Origin: Rhodanobacteraceae bacterium
GTDB lineage: Bacteria; Pseudomonadota; Gammaproteobacteria; Xanthomonadales; SZUA-5
Length of the DNA: 5,292 nucleotides
Direction: 5' to 3'
NCBI GenBank assembly: GCA_003233535.1
Contig: QIMA01000241.1
Coordinates: forward strand, 1 to 5,292
The notes under the pieces: model-generated
Databases searched by the model: none
The model's input: only the letters and a program-made list of their open reading frames with translations
What the model was told of the DNA's origin: nothing
Program-made: the position numbers and the translations under genes
Shown here: piece after piece, positions 1-5,292 of the stretch
How positions within the stretch are numbered: the stretch's first letter is position 1
Layout of the letters: each line of letters starts with the position of its first letter

Positions 1-2304
1 ACGTACGACAGGGTCCTGGTTTTGATTGCCGATGTTGTAGCCGACGGCAGGTAAGAAGCTGCTCGCGCTGAAGAAGCTGCCGTTGTCGAGCAACAAGAAA
101 TCTTGCTGCGCGTGGCGAAAGTGTTGCTGAGCGACATCGACAGTAAAGCCCAGTTCGAGTGTTTCACCCGGAGCCATTGCATGCTCGAGTTCAAGCACAT
201 AGAAACCCAGTGCGTCGTCGTCGACCAGTTTGGAGTGCGGGCGTAGATCCAGCGACTTCAGAGTCACCCCGCCCAGTACCGGCAGCGCACCTTCCACCCA
301 CTTGGGAGAAAGCGTCAGCGCCAGCTGCTTTATGGGCGCGGTAGTGCGGTTGCTCAGCCTGTAACTGCCGGCCAAAGTGGCCAACCGCTGACTGGGAAAG
401 AGGTCGATATTGAGCGAGACGGCGGAGACCGTAGGCACACTCAAATCTGCGTACTGTTGGTATTTCTGCTCGTACTGGGTGAATTTGGCGATTCGCTGAT
501 GGCGATCCAGATATTCGTTGTTAACTCGGTTGTTGACGAACACCCAACTGCCGCAAACGAGCATCGCAATGGCGGTGACACCGGCGATCACCAGCGTAGT
601 CTTGCTGGATTCGCTGCGCGCCCGCTTCCAGCGCGCTTTCAGCGCCGTTTCCCGGCCGCGCGGCCAAAGCTTGTAGGCCAATAGCAGTGCCAACGCGGCG
701 GCTAGGTTCCAGTAGAGCATCGTCGCTAGATAGGGTTTCAGATACGGGCCATAGCCCGCCAGCGCCGAGTAGCGCAGGGGCGGATAGCTGCCGTAGCGAT
801 ACAGGGGGTCTTCAAAGCCCACCTTGGGCATCACGAATGCCGCAGCCAAGACGGCGACCGTCAAAAGTAGACCCACAGTCTTGTGATTGGTTACAACCTG
901 TAGCAGCAGGGCGAGGGCGATGATCGGCAGCAACGGCAGCGCAATCAGGGCCAATCCACCGACGTACAGATCTAACCTAATAGCCGAGTAAGCACTCGCT
1001 GACTGCACGGCAAGCGTCGCCAAGGCGGCGCATAGCAGGAAGATTCCGCTGATGGCTACTAGCGCCAATAACTTTGCCGCGAATAGGGTGTGGCTATTGG
1101 CCGGTGAGGCATCATAGAGATCGGCAATTTTCAGACCGTGTTGGCTGTGCACCAACTCGCCCGCATAAATGACCAGTATCAGCACCAGCGTCATCTTTAC
1201 CGCCTGCTGGATCGCCAGCAGCATGAACTCGGTGCGCGGGTAGGCCATGATGCCGTCTTGGGTGCCATAGCTGAGGGCGAAGGCGACAACAAAAACCAGA
1301 CCGACTAGCAGCAGCGACAAAAATGGCGCGCGAGTAACCACTTCGGTGATTTCCAGGCGCGCTTGGCGCAGCAGCTGGCGCCAGCTGTTGCTGCGCCCAA
1401 AACTAAGTCGAGGCTGCGGCAAGGCAGCATGCTTGGACGAGATCGTCAGCGTCGGCTTGGTCTCGGCCTTCGCGGTTCGCTTGCCCCGTTTAGAAGATGC
1501 AGACGGGGTGAGTTGGAAGCGACTGATCGATGCAATCAATAGCAGTGCCGCGGCGCCCACCCACAGCAGGCGGTTGAGACCTAACGCGCTCATCGTTGAC
1601 GGTAGCTCGGTGGCCTGTTGGCTGATTGTCCAGTAGCGGGTAGCCATCTCGATTGCGACGACACCGGATGGTTCGATCAAGCTACTGAGCAGCGGCATAT
1701 CCAGACCGAAGGCGAGAATCTCAACCACGTCTTGGGTCACGATAAAGAACACGGCGGCTAGATAGACCGCTGTCTGCTTGCGGCTCCAAGCAGCCACGGC
1801 AAAGATCATGGTGCCCATGAGCAGCAGATTGGGCACGATGATCATGCACAACCCGTATCCATAGGCTTGCAGGCGCACCGGTCCGATTCGATCAGCGGGC
1901 TGCCAGGGTACATAGTTGGCGGCATAAAGGCCGGCGACGGTGATCAACAGCAGTGCTGCGGAAATCAGCATCGCTCCCAAATAGCGTCCGCCTAAGTACT
2001 GCAGACGTCCTATCGGCTTGGTTAGAAACAGGCTGGCGCTGTCCAGCTCGAGATCGCGCAGTGCCGCGGTACTAATAAAGGCGGCCATGGGAAACAGCGC
2101 CAACAGGCTGATCACCGGCATCATCCGCAGGATCACGATCGGGGCGTTGCGCAGCGTGATTCCCGGTGCGCCTTGACTCATCAGAGTGCCAACGTCCGAC
2201 GCGCCCAGCGCCATAGCGATGGCGAAGTAGATTAGTGCCAGGAACCAAAACAGCGGATGGCGAAGTTGGTAACGTAATTCAAAGGCGACGATTCGGCCAA
2301 CCAT
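1..2304 (-). CDS. ABC-2 type permease / M1-family aminopeptidase fusion, N-terminal 768 residues (3' end outside window)
   Basis: The frame is open without interruption from ATG at 2304 to the window edge, giving 768 codons. It begins with two six-helix permease modules in one chain: helices near residues 18-34, 56-77, 110-128, 149-173, 177-191 and 243-258, then, after a basic hydrophilic linker (259-325), near 329-345, 369-385, 412-430, 449-468, 476-490 and 529-546. A strongly basic loop (549-568, GRETALKARWKRARS) should be cytoplasmic. A thirteenth helix (569-588) then leads to a long soluble region that would lie in the periplasm. The final residues, with DNGSFF and LPAVGYN, match what I recall as the start of the M1 aminopeptidase domain in this fusion family. 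The zinc motif HExxH would lie beyond the window, so catalysis cannot be confirmed. An ABC ATPase partner is expected but not seen. The substrate is unknown. The start overlaps the tetR-like stop codon; a GGGA nine bases upstream is only a weak ribosome site, so translation is probably coupled. Confidence 0.85.
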   Translation of the reverse strand, partial: MVGRIVAFELRYQLRHPLFWFLALIYFAIAMALGASDVGTLMSQGAPGITLRNAPIVILRMMPVISLLALFPMAAFISTAALRDLELDSASLFLTKPIGRLQYLGGRYLGAMLISAALLLITVAGLYAANYVPWQPADRIGPVRLQAYGYGLCMIIVPNLLLMGTMIFAVAAWSRKQTAVYLAAVFFIVTQDVVEILAFGLDMPLLSSLIEPSGVVAIEMATRYWTISQQATELPSTMSALGLNRLLWVGAAALLLIASISRFQLTPSASSKRGKRTAKAETKPTLTISSKHAALPQPRLSFGRSNSWRQLLRQARLEITEVVTRAPFLSLLLVGLVFVVAFALSYGTQDGIMAYPRTEFMLLAIQQAVKMTLVLILVIYAGELVHSQHGLKIADLYDASPANSHTLFAAKLLALVAISGIFLLCAALATLAVQSASAYSAIRLDLYVGGLALIALPLLPIIALALLLQVVTNHKTVGLLLTVAVLAAAFVMPKVGFEDPLYRYGSYPPLRYSALAGYGPYLKPYLATMLYWNLAAALALLLAYKLWPRGRETALKARWKRARSESSKTTLVIAGVTAIAMLVCGSWVFVNNRVNNEYLDRHQRIAKFTQYEQKYQQYADLSVPTVSAVSLNIDLFPSQRLATLAGSYRLSNRTTAPIKQLALTLSPKWVEGALPVLGGVTLKSLDLRPHSKLVDDDALGFYVLELEHAMAPGETLELGFTVDVAQQHFRHAQQDFLLLDNGSFFSASSFLPAVGYNIGNQNQDPVVR

Positions 2305-2306
2305 TA
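2302..2306 (-). promoter_or_regulatory. TAATG stop/start overlap coupling regulator and permease translation
   Basis: On the minus strand the regulator's TAA stop (2306-2304) shares its last A with the ATG of the permease/peptidase gene (2304-2302). Such one-base overlaps usually mean that ribosomes finishing the first gene re-initiate on the second. There is no strong Shine-Dalgarno sequence before the second gene, which agrees with coupling. This places both genes on one transcript. Confidence 0.8.
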
Positions 2307-2915
2307 GTGCTCATCCCATGCAGCGGTCGCGGTCTCGGCGGCTTTGAACAGAAAATGCACTCGCTCGGCTATCAGCGTTGGGAAATTGAATCGCTCTACG
2401 CTCAACGCCCAGGCTCGCGAAGTACCGCTGAGCACGCTGGTTAGCAATTGGACGAAGAATTCGATATCGGTATCGCCGGCTATCTCGCCGCGCTCTTTCG
2501 CGCCTAGGCATTGCTCGCTTAGAAATTGTTGGACTGCAGTGACTTGGCGTCGACTCGCGTCCAGCAGCAGTGCCGTAGAGTGGTTTCGCGAGGTGGCGAT
2601 CATCAACTCGGGCGAGGCGACTGCTTGTCCGGACATATCGGCGAATAGCTCTGCGATCGCTCGCTTGGCCGGCAGCCCGTCGCGCTTTCGTGCGTTGGCA
2701 ATGGCCTTGGCCGTGATTCGGTTGTACCACTCGTTAATCACATGTTCCTTGCTCGGAAAGTGATTGAAGAACGTGCCCTTGGCGACGCCCACCTCATCAC
2801 TAATCTGTTGCACGGTGGTGGCCTCATAGCCTTCGTTCTCGAACAGGCGCACAGCGGCGTCGTAGAGCGCTAGCTTGAGTTCGATTTTCTTCTGTTCACG
2901 CCAGTTGCTGGACAT
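2304..2915 (-). CDS. TetR/AcrR-family transcriptional regulator
   Basis: This is a 203-residue cytoplasmic DNA-binding repressor, normal length for the family. The N-terminal domain (about residues 8-60) carries the TetR signature: a first helix ending in AAVRLFENEGYEATTVQQI, then a helix-turn-helix (about 33-52) with DEVGVAKGTFFNHFPSKEHV, where VAKGTFFNHF is the recognition helix. The rest (about 65-203) is a helical ligand-binding and dimer domain that is poorly conserved, so the inducer cannot be predicted. The ATG at 2915 is preceded by AAGGAA (2926-2921) five bases upstream, a good ribosome site that supports this start. The gene is first in an operon with the permease/M1 fusion, overlapping it by one base, which suggests it controls that export or peptidase system and itself. 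TetR-type palindromes lie about 60-90 bases upstream. Confidence 0.93.
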   Translation of the reverse strand: MSSNWREQKKIELKLALYDAAVRLFENEGYEATTVQQISDEVGVAKGTFFNHFPSKEHVINEWYNRITAKAIANARKRDGLPAKRAIAELFADMSGQAVASPELMIATSRNHSTALLLDASRRQVTAVQQFLSEQCLGAKERGEIAGDTDIEFFVQLLTSVLSGTSRAWALSVERFNFPTLIAERVHFLFKAAETATAAWDEH

Positions 2916-2975
2916 GAGAGTTCCTTGTTGGCGTAATTTCGATCACTGCAAGCGCTGTAATCGTGAATATTTAAG

Positions 2976-3004
2976 TGACTGTGGTCGATAAATGACTGCG
3001 GTCA
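2976..3004. repeat. Tandem operator-like repeats TGACTGyGGTC, 17 bp apart
   Basis: TGACTGTGGTC (2976-2986) and TGACTGCGGTC (2993-3003) differ at one base and lie on the same strand, 17 bases start to start. The second is the better palindrome (TGAC...GTCA); the first is palindromic only as GAC...GTC. The pair lies between the regulator gene and the rightward genes, where an autoregulating TetR-type repressor would bind. Two sites spaced by about one and a half helical turns suggest two dimers on the DNA. The assignment to this regulator rests on position and resemblance to known TetR-family operators. Confidence 0.5.
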
Positions 3005-3013
3005 GTTTATGAT
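2985..3013 (+). promoter_or_regulatory. Candidate rightward sigma-70 promoter with TetR operator in its spacer
   Basis: TCGATA (2985-2990) and TATGAT (3008-3013) match the -35 and -10 consensus at four and five of six positions, with the ideal 17-base spacer. The spacer contains TGACTGCGGTCA (2993-3004), palindromic at ten of twelve positions, flanked on the two sides by ATAAA and GTTTAT, which are themselves inverted copies offset by one base. Binding of a TetR dimer there would block RNA polymerase. Transcription would run towards the HD hydrolase gene with a leader of about 315 bases. This is inferred from sequence only; the promoter of the leftward regulator operon could not be placed firmly (a weak candidate is TTTATC at 2992-2987 with TATTCA at 2969-2964). 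Confidence 0.5.
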
Positions 3014-3336
3014 TTGAGTGCAAGTGTTGCAAGCAGGACGGATGGCATAGAAGGGCTGAGGGCTAGCAGCACCCAAAGCCGTGGCCCCTTTTCCGTGAGG
3101 TGCTTTCAGCGACCAGGACCTTCAGAGCCAATGTCCATCAGTTTCGAGGTGCCCATCCTCAGCCCTCCAGTAAAGCGGACTGCACAACAACACACCCATC
3201 TGTTATCGAAAGCGGGGACGCCCTCACGACGAACGACCATGAAACTCTGGGCTCGTCAAACTCGACGCTGGATTGAAGGCTCGACAAAGTGGATCATCTA
3301 CCCAAGCCGAATCAGCGGCTGGCAAGGGACGTGGCG
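3014..3336. other. About 320-base stretch without a convincing gene (possible 5' leader)
   Basis: A plus-strand reading frame runs through this stretch from a TTG at 3014 but continues to 3613 in a frame different from the conserved HD hydrolase gene, has no recognisable ribosome site, and encodes an arginine- and serine-rich sequence typical of an out-of-frame reading. The in-frame upstream GTG of the HD gene (3289) adds 16 residues not expected in the family. One short inverted pair, AGCACC (3068-3073) with GGTGCT (3099-3104), could form a weak hairpin. No terminator, tRNA or recognised riboswitch was seen. If the promoter at 2985-3013 is real, this is its untranslated leader. Confidence 0.45.
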
Positions 3337-3891
3337 ATGTCGAACACGATTGAGGGCTACGGCAAGTTCATCCAGGCAGTGGCATTTGCCGCGCATAAAC
3401 ACCGTGACCAACGGCGCAAAGACGCCGTCGCCTCGCCCTACATTAACCACCCCATCGCGCTCGCCGATGTATTGGCAAACGAGGGCGGTGTGGATGACGA
3501 AGAAGTGCTCTGCGCGGCGGTGCTGCACGACACCGTGGAGGACACCGAAACGAGCGCATCGGAGTTGGTCGATCTGTTTGGCGAAACCATCGCCAGTATC
3601 GTCTTGGAAGTGACTGACGATAAGTGTCTGGCCAAGCACGAGCGCAAACAGCGCCAAGTGGATCATGCGCCGCACATCTCACCCAAGGCCAAGCTGGTCA
3701 AGCTAGCCGACAAGATCTGCAACGTGCGCGATATTCTCGCCTCGGCACCCAAGGGCTGGTCGGTGCAGCGCCAGCAGCGCTACCTGCACTGGTCAGCCGA
3801 AGTGATTGACGGTGTCCGCGGCATTCACCCTGAACTGGAAGCCATGTTTGACGGGTTGTACGCGCGTTGCGAAGAGCTGGCGGGGCGCTGA
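3337..3891 (+). CDS. Small alarmone hydrolase of the MESH1 type (HD-domain (p)ppGpp 3'-pyrophosphohydrolase)
   Basis: This is a 184-residue soluble HD-superfamily protein made of one hydrolase domain, with no synthetase, TGS or ACT domains. Counting from ATG 3337, visible motifs are RRKD (26-29), PYINHP (34-39, metal ligand H38), LHDTVEDT (63-70, with H64 D65 and E68 D69), EVTDDK (91-96), ERK (102-104) and KLADKICNVRD (122-132, D125 and N129). The spacings match those I recall for human MESH1 (H35, H61-D62, E65-D66, D122, N126) with a constant offset, so the Mn-binding site looks complete. Expected activity is removal of the 3' pyrophosphate of ppGpp; MESH1 itself is also reported to act on NADPH. 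ATG 3337 is preferred over the GTG at 3289 because AAGGGA (3324-3329) sits seven bases before it and the length then fits MESH1 (179). The gene ends nine bases from the convergent cytochrome gene. Possible control by the TetR operator far upstream is inference. Confidence 0.88.
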   Translation: MSNTIEGYGKFIQAVAFAAHKHRDQRRKDAVASPYINHPIALADVLANEGGVDDEEVLCAAVLHDTVEDTETSASELVDLFGETIASIVLEVTDDKCLAKHERKQRQVDHAPHISPKAKLVKLADKICNVRDILASAPKGWSVQRQQRYLHWSAEVIDGVRGIHPELEAMFDGLYARCEELAGR

Positions 3892-3900
3892 GCCGTCGGG

Positions 3901-4338
3901 CTAGCGATAGTCAGCGTGGCAGCTCTCGCACTGGCGATCGATCTTGTCCAAGTGCGCTTCGGCGTCTTGGCAGCTCTCGCTCAACGCAGATGCGTCTAAC
4001 GCGTCGATCATGCGCTGGTTGGCAGCGACAAAATCGGCATCGCCATCGGCCTCGAAGGCTTCTAGCGTGTCGGCGGCTAACGATCGCAATCGAGTCAGCG
4101 TGCTGTTGGCTGCCAACTCACACTGGCCCTGTACAACCGCGTCATACAGCCGATCATAGTCGCGCTCCATCAAGTTCATGATCGCCCGCGGGTAGGCTTG
4201 CTGCAGCCGCGCGCTGTTGGCGATAGGCATGGCCACCATGGACCCCATCAGCGCGCCGATGATCACCCCGATGAGTGCGGCCATGGCCGCGCCACCGCCG
4301 GACTTACGCGGCGCCGGCGGCTGAGCCTCAGGACTCAT
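3901..4338 (-). CDS. Membrane-anchored class II (cytochrome c'-like) monohaem cytochrome c
   Basis: This 145-residue protein has a short proline-rich N-terminus, a glycine-rich hydrophobic segment (about residues 14-41, GGGAAMAALIGVIIGALMG) that reads as an uncleaved membrane anchor, and a helical periplasmic domain of about 100 residues. It ends with QCESCHADYR: C137 and C140 would bind haem covalently and H141 would be the axial iron ligand. A CxxCH a few residues from the C-terminus followed by D-[FY]-R is the hallmark of the cytochrome c'/c556 four-helix family. Two further cysteines (C73, C123) could form a disulphide. IMNLM near residues 53-57 might supply a methionine ligand as in six-coordinate c556, but that is a guess. 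A TTG at 4362 would add eight residues; ATG 4338 is preferred because it overlaps the ancient antiporter stop (ATGAGTCCTGA), a usual coupling arrangement. The Shine-Dalgarno is weak. The redox partner is unknown. Confidence 0.75.
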   Translation of the reverse strand: MSPEAQPPAPRKSGGGAAMAALIGVIIGALMGSMVAMPIANSARLQQAYPRAIMNLMERDYDRLYDAVVQGQCELAANSTLTRLRSLAADTLEAFEADGDADFVAANQRMIDALDASALSESCQDAEAHLDKIDRQCESCHADYR

Positions 4339-4539
4339 CGCTGGGCCTGACGATTCGACCAACGGTCAGGCCCTGAACCAAGATCGAGAAGATCACGACG
4401 TAGTTGGTCACGCTCCGGACCGCTGGGCAGCGACACGATCTATGGTTTGATCACTCATGGCCGTGCTGCAGCCGTGAATGAGCCAGGAAAACACCGCGGT
4501 GATGCTGATCAGTAGGGCCAGCAGATTTACAATGGTCAT
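4328..4539 (-). pseudogene. Collapsed CPA1-type (NhaP-like) Na+/H+ antiporter gene
   Basis: Three pieces resembling a CPA1 sodium/proton antiporter lie in order but in three different frames. From ATG 4539 comes NLLALLISITAVFSWLIH, like the first helix of these proteins, where the usual continuation is FSYLNxRFxxLPxTIG. From 4433 to 4407 comes SLPSGPERD, the loop after the conserved RGGISVALAL segment, preceded in its frame by a stop. From 4411 to 4328 comes VTNYVVIFSILVQGLTVGRI, the typical last helix, ending RPSDES and a TGA. A normal gene would be roughly 1.2 kb or more; only 212 bases remain, so most of the transport core including its ion-binding helices is gone. The GTGAC shared by the second and third pieces is what deletion between short direct repeats would leave. 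The stop overlaps the start of the cytochrome gene, so the two were probably one operon. The first frame alone could still make a 43-residue one-helix peptide. The C-terminal match is strong; the N-terminal one is moderate. Confidence 0.72.
4343..4373 (-). repeat. Perfect 9-bp inverted repeat just upstream of the cytochrome start
   Basis: GGGCCTGAC (4343-4351) and GTCAGGCCC (4365-4373) are exact inverse complements separated by 13 bases. In the minus-strand mRNA this GC-rich hairpin ends four bases before ATG 4338 and would bury the AGG that is the only Shine-Dalgarno-like element there. No U-run follows, so it does not look like an intrinsic terminator. The repeat falls within the surviving antiporter C-terminal codons (QGLTVGRIVRP), so it may be coding coincidence, or it may limit translation of the cytochrome. 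Confidence 0.5.
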
Positions 4540-4774
4540 ACCGAGGGTCTCTATCGGGTCTGGTCTGTGCTCGTGACATCGGCCGGTAGTTGGCATCGCC
4601 GGCGCGGACGCAATGGTTGGGCACACAGTTTCCCACGGATCCGCAACATGTGGTCGTCGAATCGACGTCCCATCAGCGCGGCGCGTGAGATTATCGTCTG
4701 TGCGTTGCCAATGCACGAGCGCGATAGTGCATGGTGAGGAGTGCGCGGCGAACAAACCGTTATGGGAGACGACT
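4540..4774. other. Intergenic region between antiporter remnant and secreted-protein gene
   Basis: No gene is supported on either strand. The minus-strand frame open from 4968 through this stretch is the reverse shadow of the secreted-protein gene. It holds one small inverted repeat, ATGCAC (4711-4716) and GTGCAT (4727-4732) with a ten-base spacer, about 45 bases before the ATG at 4775, which could be an operator or a leader hairpin. I could not identify convincing -35 and -10 boxes in either direction, although the divergent gene order requires a rightward promoter here. Confidence 0.4.
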
Positions 4775-5292
4775 ATGCGACTAACTAGGGCCACAGCGTG
4801 GCGATGCAGAACGGCTTTGCTGGGCCTGGCGATTGTCAGTCTCGCTGCCGTGGCGGCCAACGACGGGTCACGGCTAGCCGTTGAACAACGATTGGAGCAG
4901 GCCAAGTCGGAGCCGGTAGCCGCGGAGGCCGCGTTAATGGCCAGACTCGATGCGACAAGGGTGGCCAAACCGGACCAAGTCGATCGCGTTTGGCTGCAGC
5001 TGTTGGTTGGCTATCAGTCCAAGGCGACGGTGGTTGGTGAACACGGTGCAGGTGATCTGGAAGCGCTTTATCCAATAGCCAATGCCGCGCAAGGAATGCT
5101 CAACCGTTTGGATCGCGATTTGGTCAGGCAGCAGGCGTCGTCCTTGATTGAGCGGCCCAACCAATTTCTCGATGCGCTGGCTGCCAGTGGCCCGCAGTCG
5201 GCTGGCTTTTTGGATGCAGCGCTGGCCGCAACGGCGGCACAACGAAAGGCCCTGCGTGCGGCGGCTGAAGGTCGGTTGTCGCAAACTAGAGT
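4775..5292 (+). CDS. Secreted or periplasmic alpha-helical protein of unknown function (3' end outside window)
   Basis: The frame is open for 172 codons from ATG 4775 to the window edge. GGGAG (4764-4768) lies six bases before the ATG, a good ribosome site that fixes the start. Residues 1-28 form a Sec-type signal peptide: an arginine-containing N-region (R2, R5, R10, R12), a hydrophobic core ALLGLAIVSLAAVA (14-27), and a likely cut after VAA at residue 28, before NDGS. The mature part seen so far is rich in alanine, leucine, arginine and glutamine and looks almost fully helical (VEQRLEQAKSEP, ALMARLDATRV, AAQGMLNRLDRDLVRQQ), with no cysteine, metal motif or known domain that I recognise. A sensor or chemoreceptor-like periplasmic helical domain, or a scaffold or binding protein, is possible; a downstream membrane or catalytic part may be missing from the window. 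I do not recognise the family. Confidence 0.72.
   Translation, partial: MRLTRATAWRCRTALLGLAIVSLAAVAANDGSRLAVEQRLEQAKSEPVAAEAALMARLDATRVAKPDQVDRVWLQLLVGYQSKATVVGEHGAGDLEALYPIANAAQGMLNRLDRDLVRQQASSLIERPNQFLDALAASGPQSAGFLDAALAATAAQRKALRAAAEGRLSQTR

Noticed and set aside
1346..1636. 96-codon plus-strand frame inside the permease gene
   Set aside because: Antisense to an uninterrupted 768-codon membrane protein frame; no independent evidence of coding.
2344..2763. 139-codon plus- and minus-strand frames inside the regulator gene
   Set aside because: Antisense or shifted shadows of a well-supported TetR-family gene; no ribosome site or recognisable protein.
2944..2967. TCAC...GTGA pair near the regulator promoter, considered as a CRP-type site
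   Set aside because: The spacing and inner bases do not fit TGTGA-N6-TCACA and the arms match at only four bases.
3014..3613. 199-codon plus-strand reading frame overlapping the HD hydrolase gene
   Set aside because: Starts with TTG without a ribosome site, encodes an Arg/Ser-rich sequence without family resemblance, and overlaps the clearly conserved hydrolase in another frame.
3880..3915. Possible bidirectional terminator between the convergent hydrolase and cytochrome genes
   Set aside because: Only a four-base AGCC/GGCT stem is present, without a T-run on either strand.
4408..4968. 186-codon minus-strand reading frame
   Set aside because: Its first two thirds are the antisense shadow of the secreted-protein gene and intergenic DNA; only its last 43 codons correspond to the antiporter remnant.

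Overview
The window looks like a chromosomal segment of a proteobacterium, most likely a gammaproteobacterium. Base composition is moderately GC-rich. The gene types (a TetR-controlled ABC-2 permease/M1 peptidase fusion, a class II cytochrome c, a CPA1 Na+/H+ antiporter remnant) fit that group, but no rRNA, tRNA or mobile element fixes the taxon.

Layout. Positions 1-2304 (minus strand) hold the first 768 codons of a very large membrane protein of the 'ABC transporter permease/M1 family aminopeptidase' type; its peptidase part lies beyond the window start. It is fused by a one-base TAATG overlap to an upstream TetR/AcrR-family regulator gene (2304-2915, minus), so the two form a coupled operon. 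Upstream of the regulator, a short AT-rich control region (about 2960-3013) holds a TetR-type palindrome placed between the -35 and -10 boxes of a candidate rightward promoter. About 320 bases without a convincing gene follow. Then comes a plus-strand gene (3337-3891) for a small stand-alone HD hydrolase that matches the MESH1-type (p)ppGpp hydrolases at every active-site position I can check.

Convergent to it, nine bases away, is a minus-strand gene (3901-4338) for a membrane-anchored class II (cytochrome c'-like) monohaem protein with a C-terminal CESCH motif. Just upstream of that, overlapping its start codon, is the collapsed remnant of a CPA1-type Na+/H+ antiporter gene (4328-4539). Its N-terminal helix and the last two C-terminal blocks survive in three different frames and the middle is gone. 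The final gene (4775 to the end, plus strand) encodes a secreted protein of unknown function, cut by the window edge.

How the genes fit together: the TetR protein probably represses its own operon and perhaps the rightward transcript towards the alarmone hydrolase gene. The cytochrome probably once sat at the 3' end of an antiporter operon and now outlives its partner. I saw no CRISPR array, insertion sequence, tRNA or clear defence system. The most unusual items are the decayed antiporter and the internally duplicated permease fused to a peptidase.
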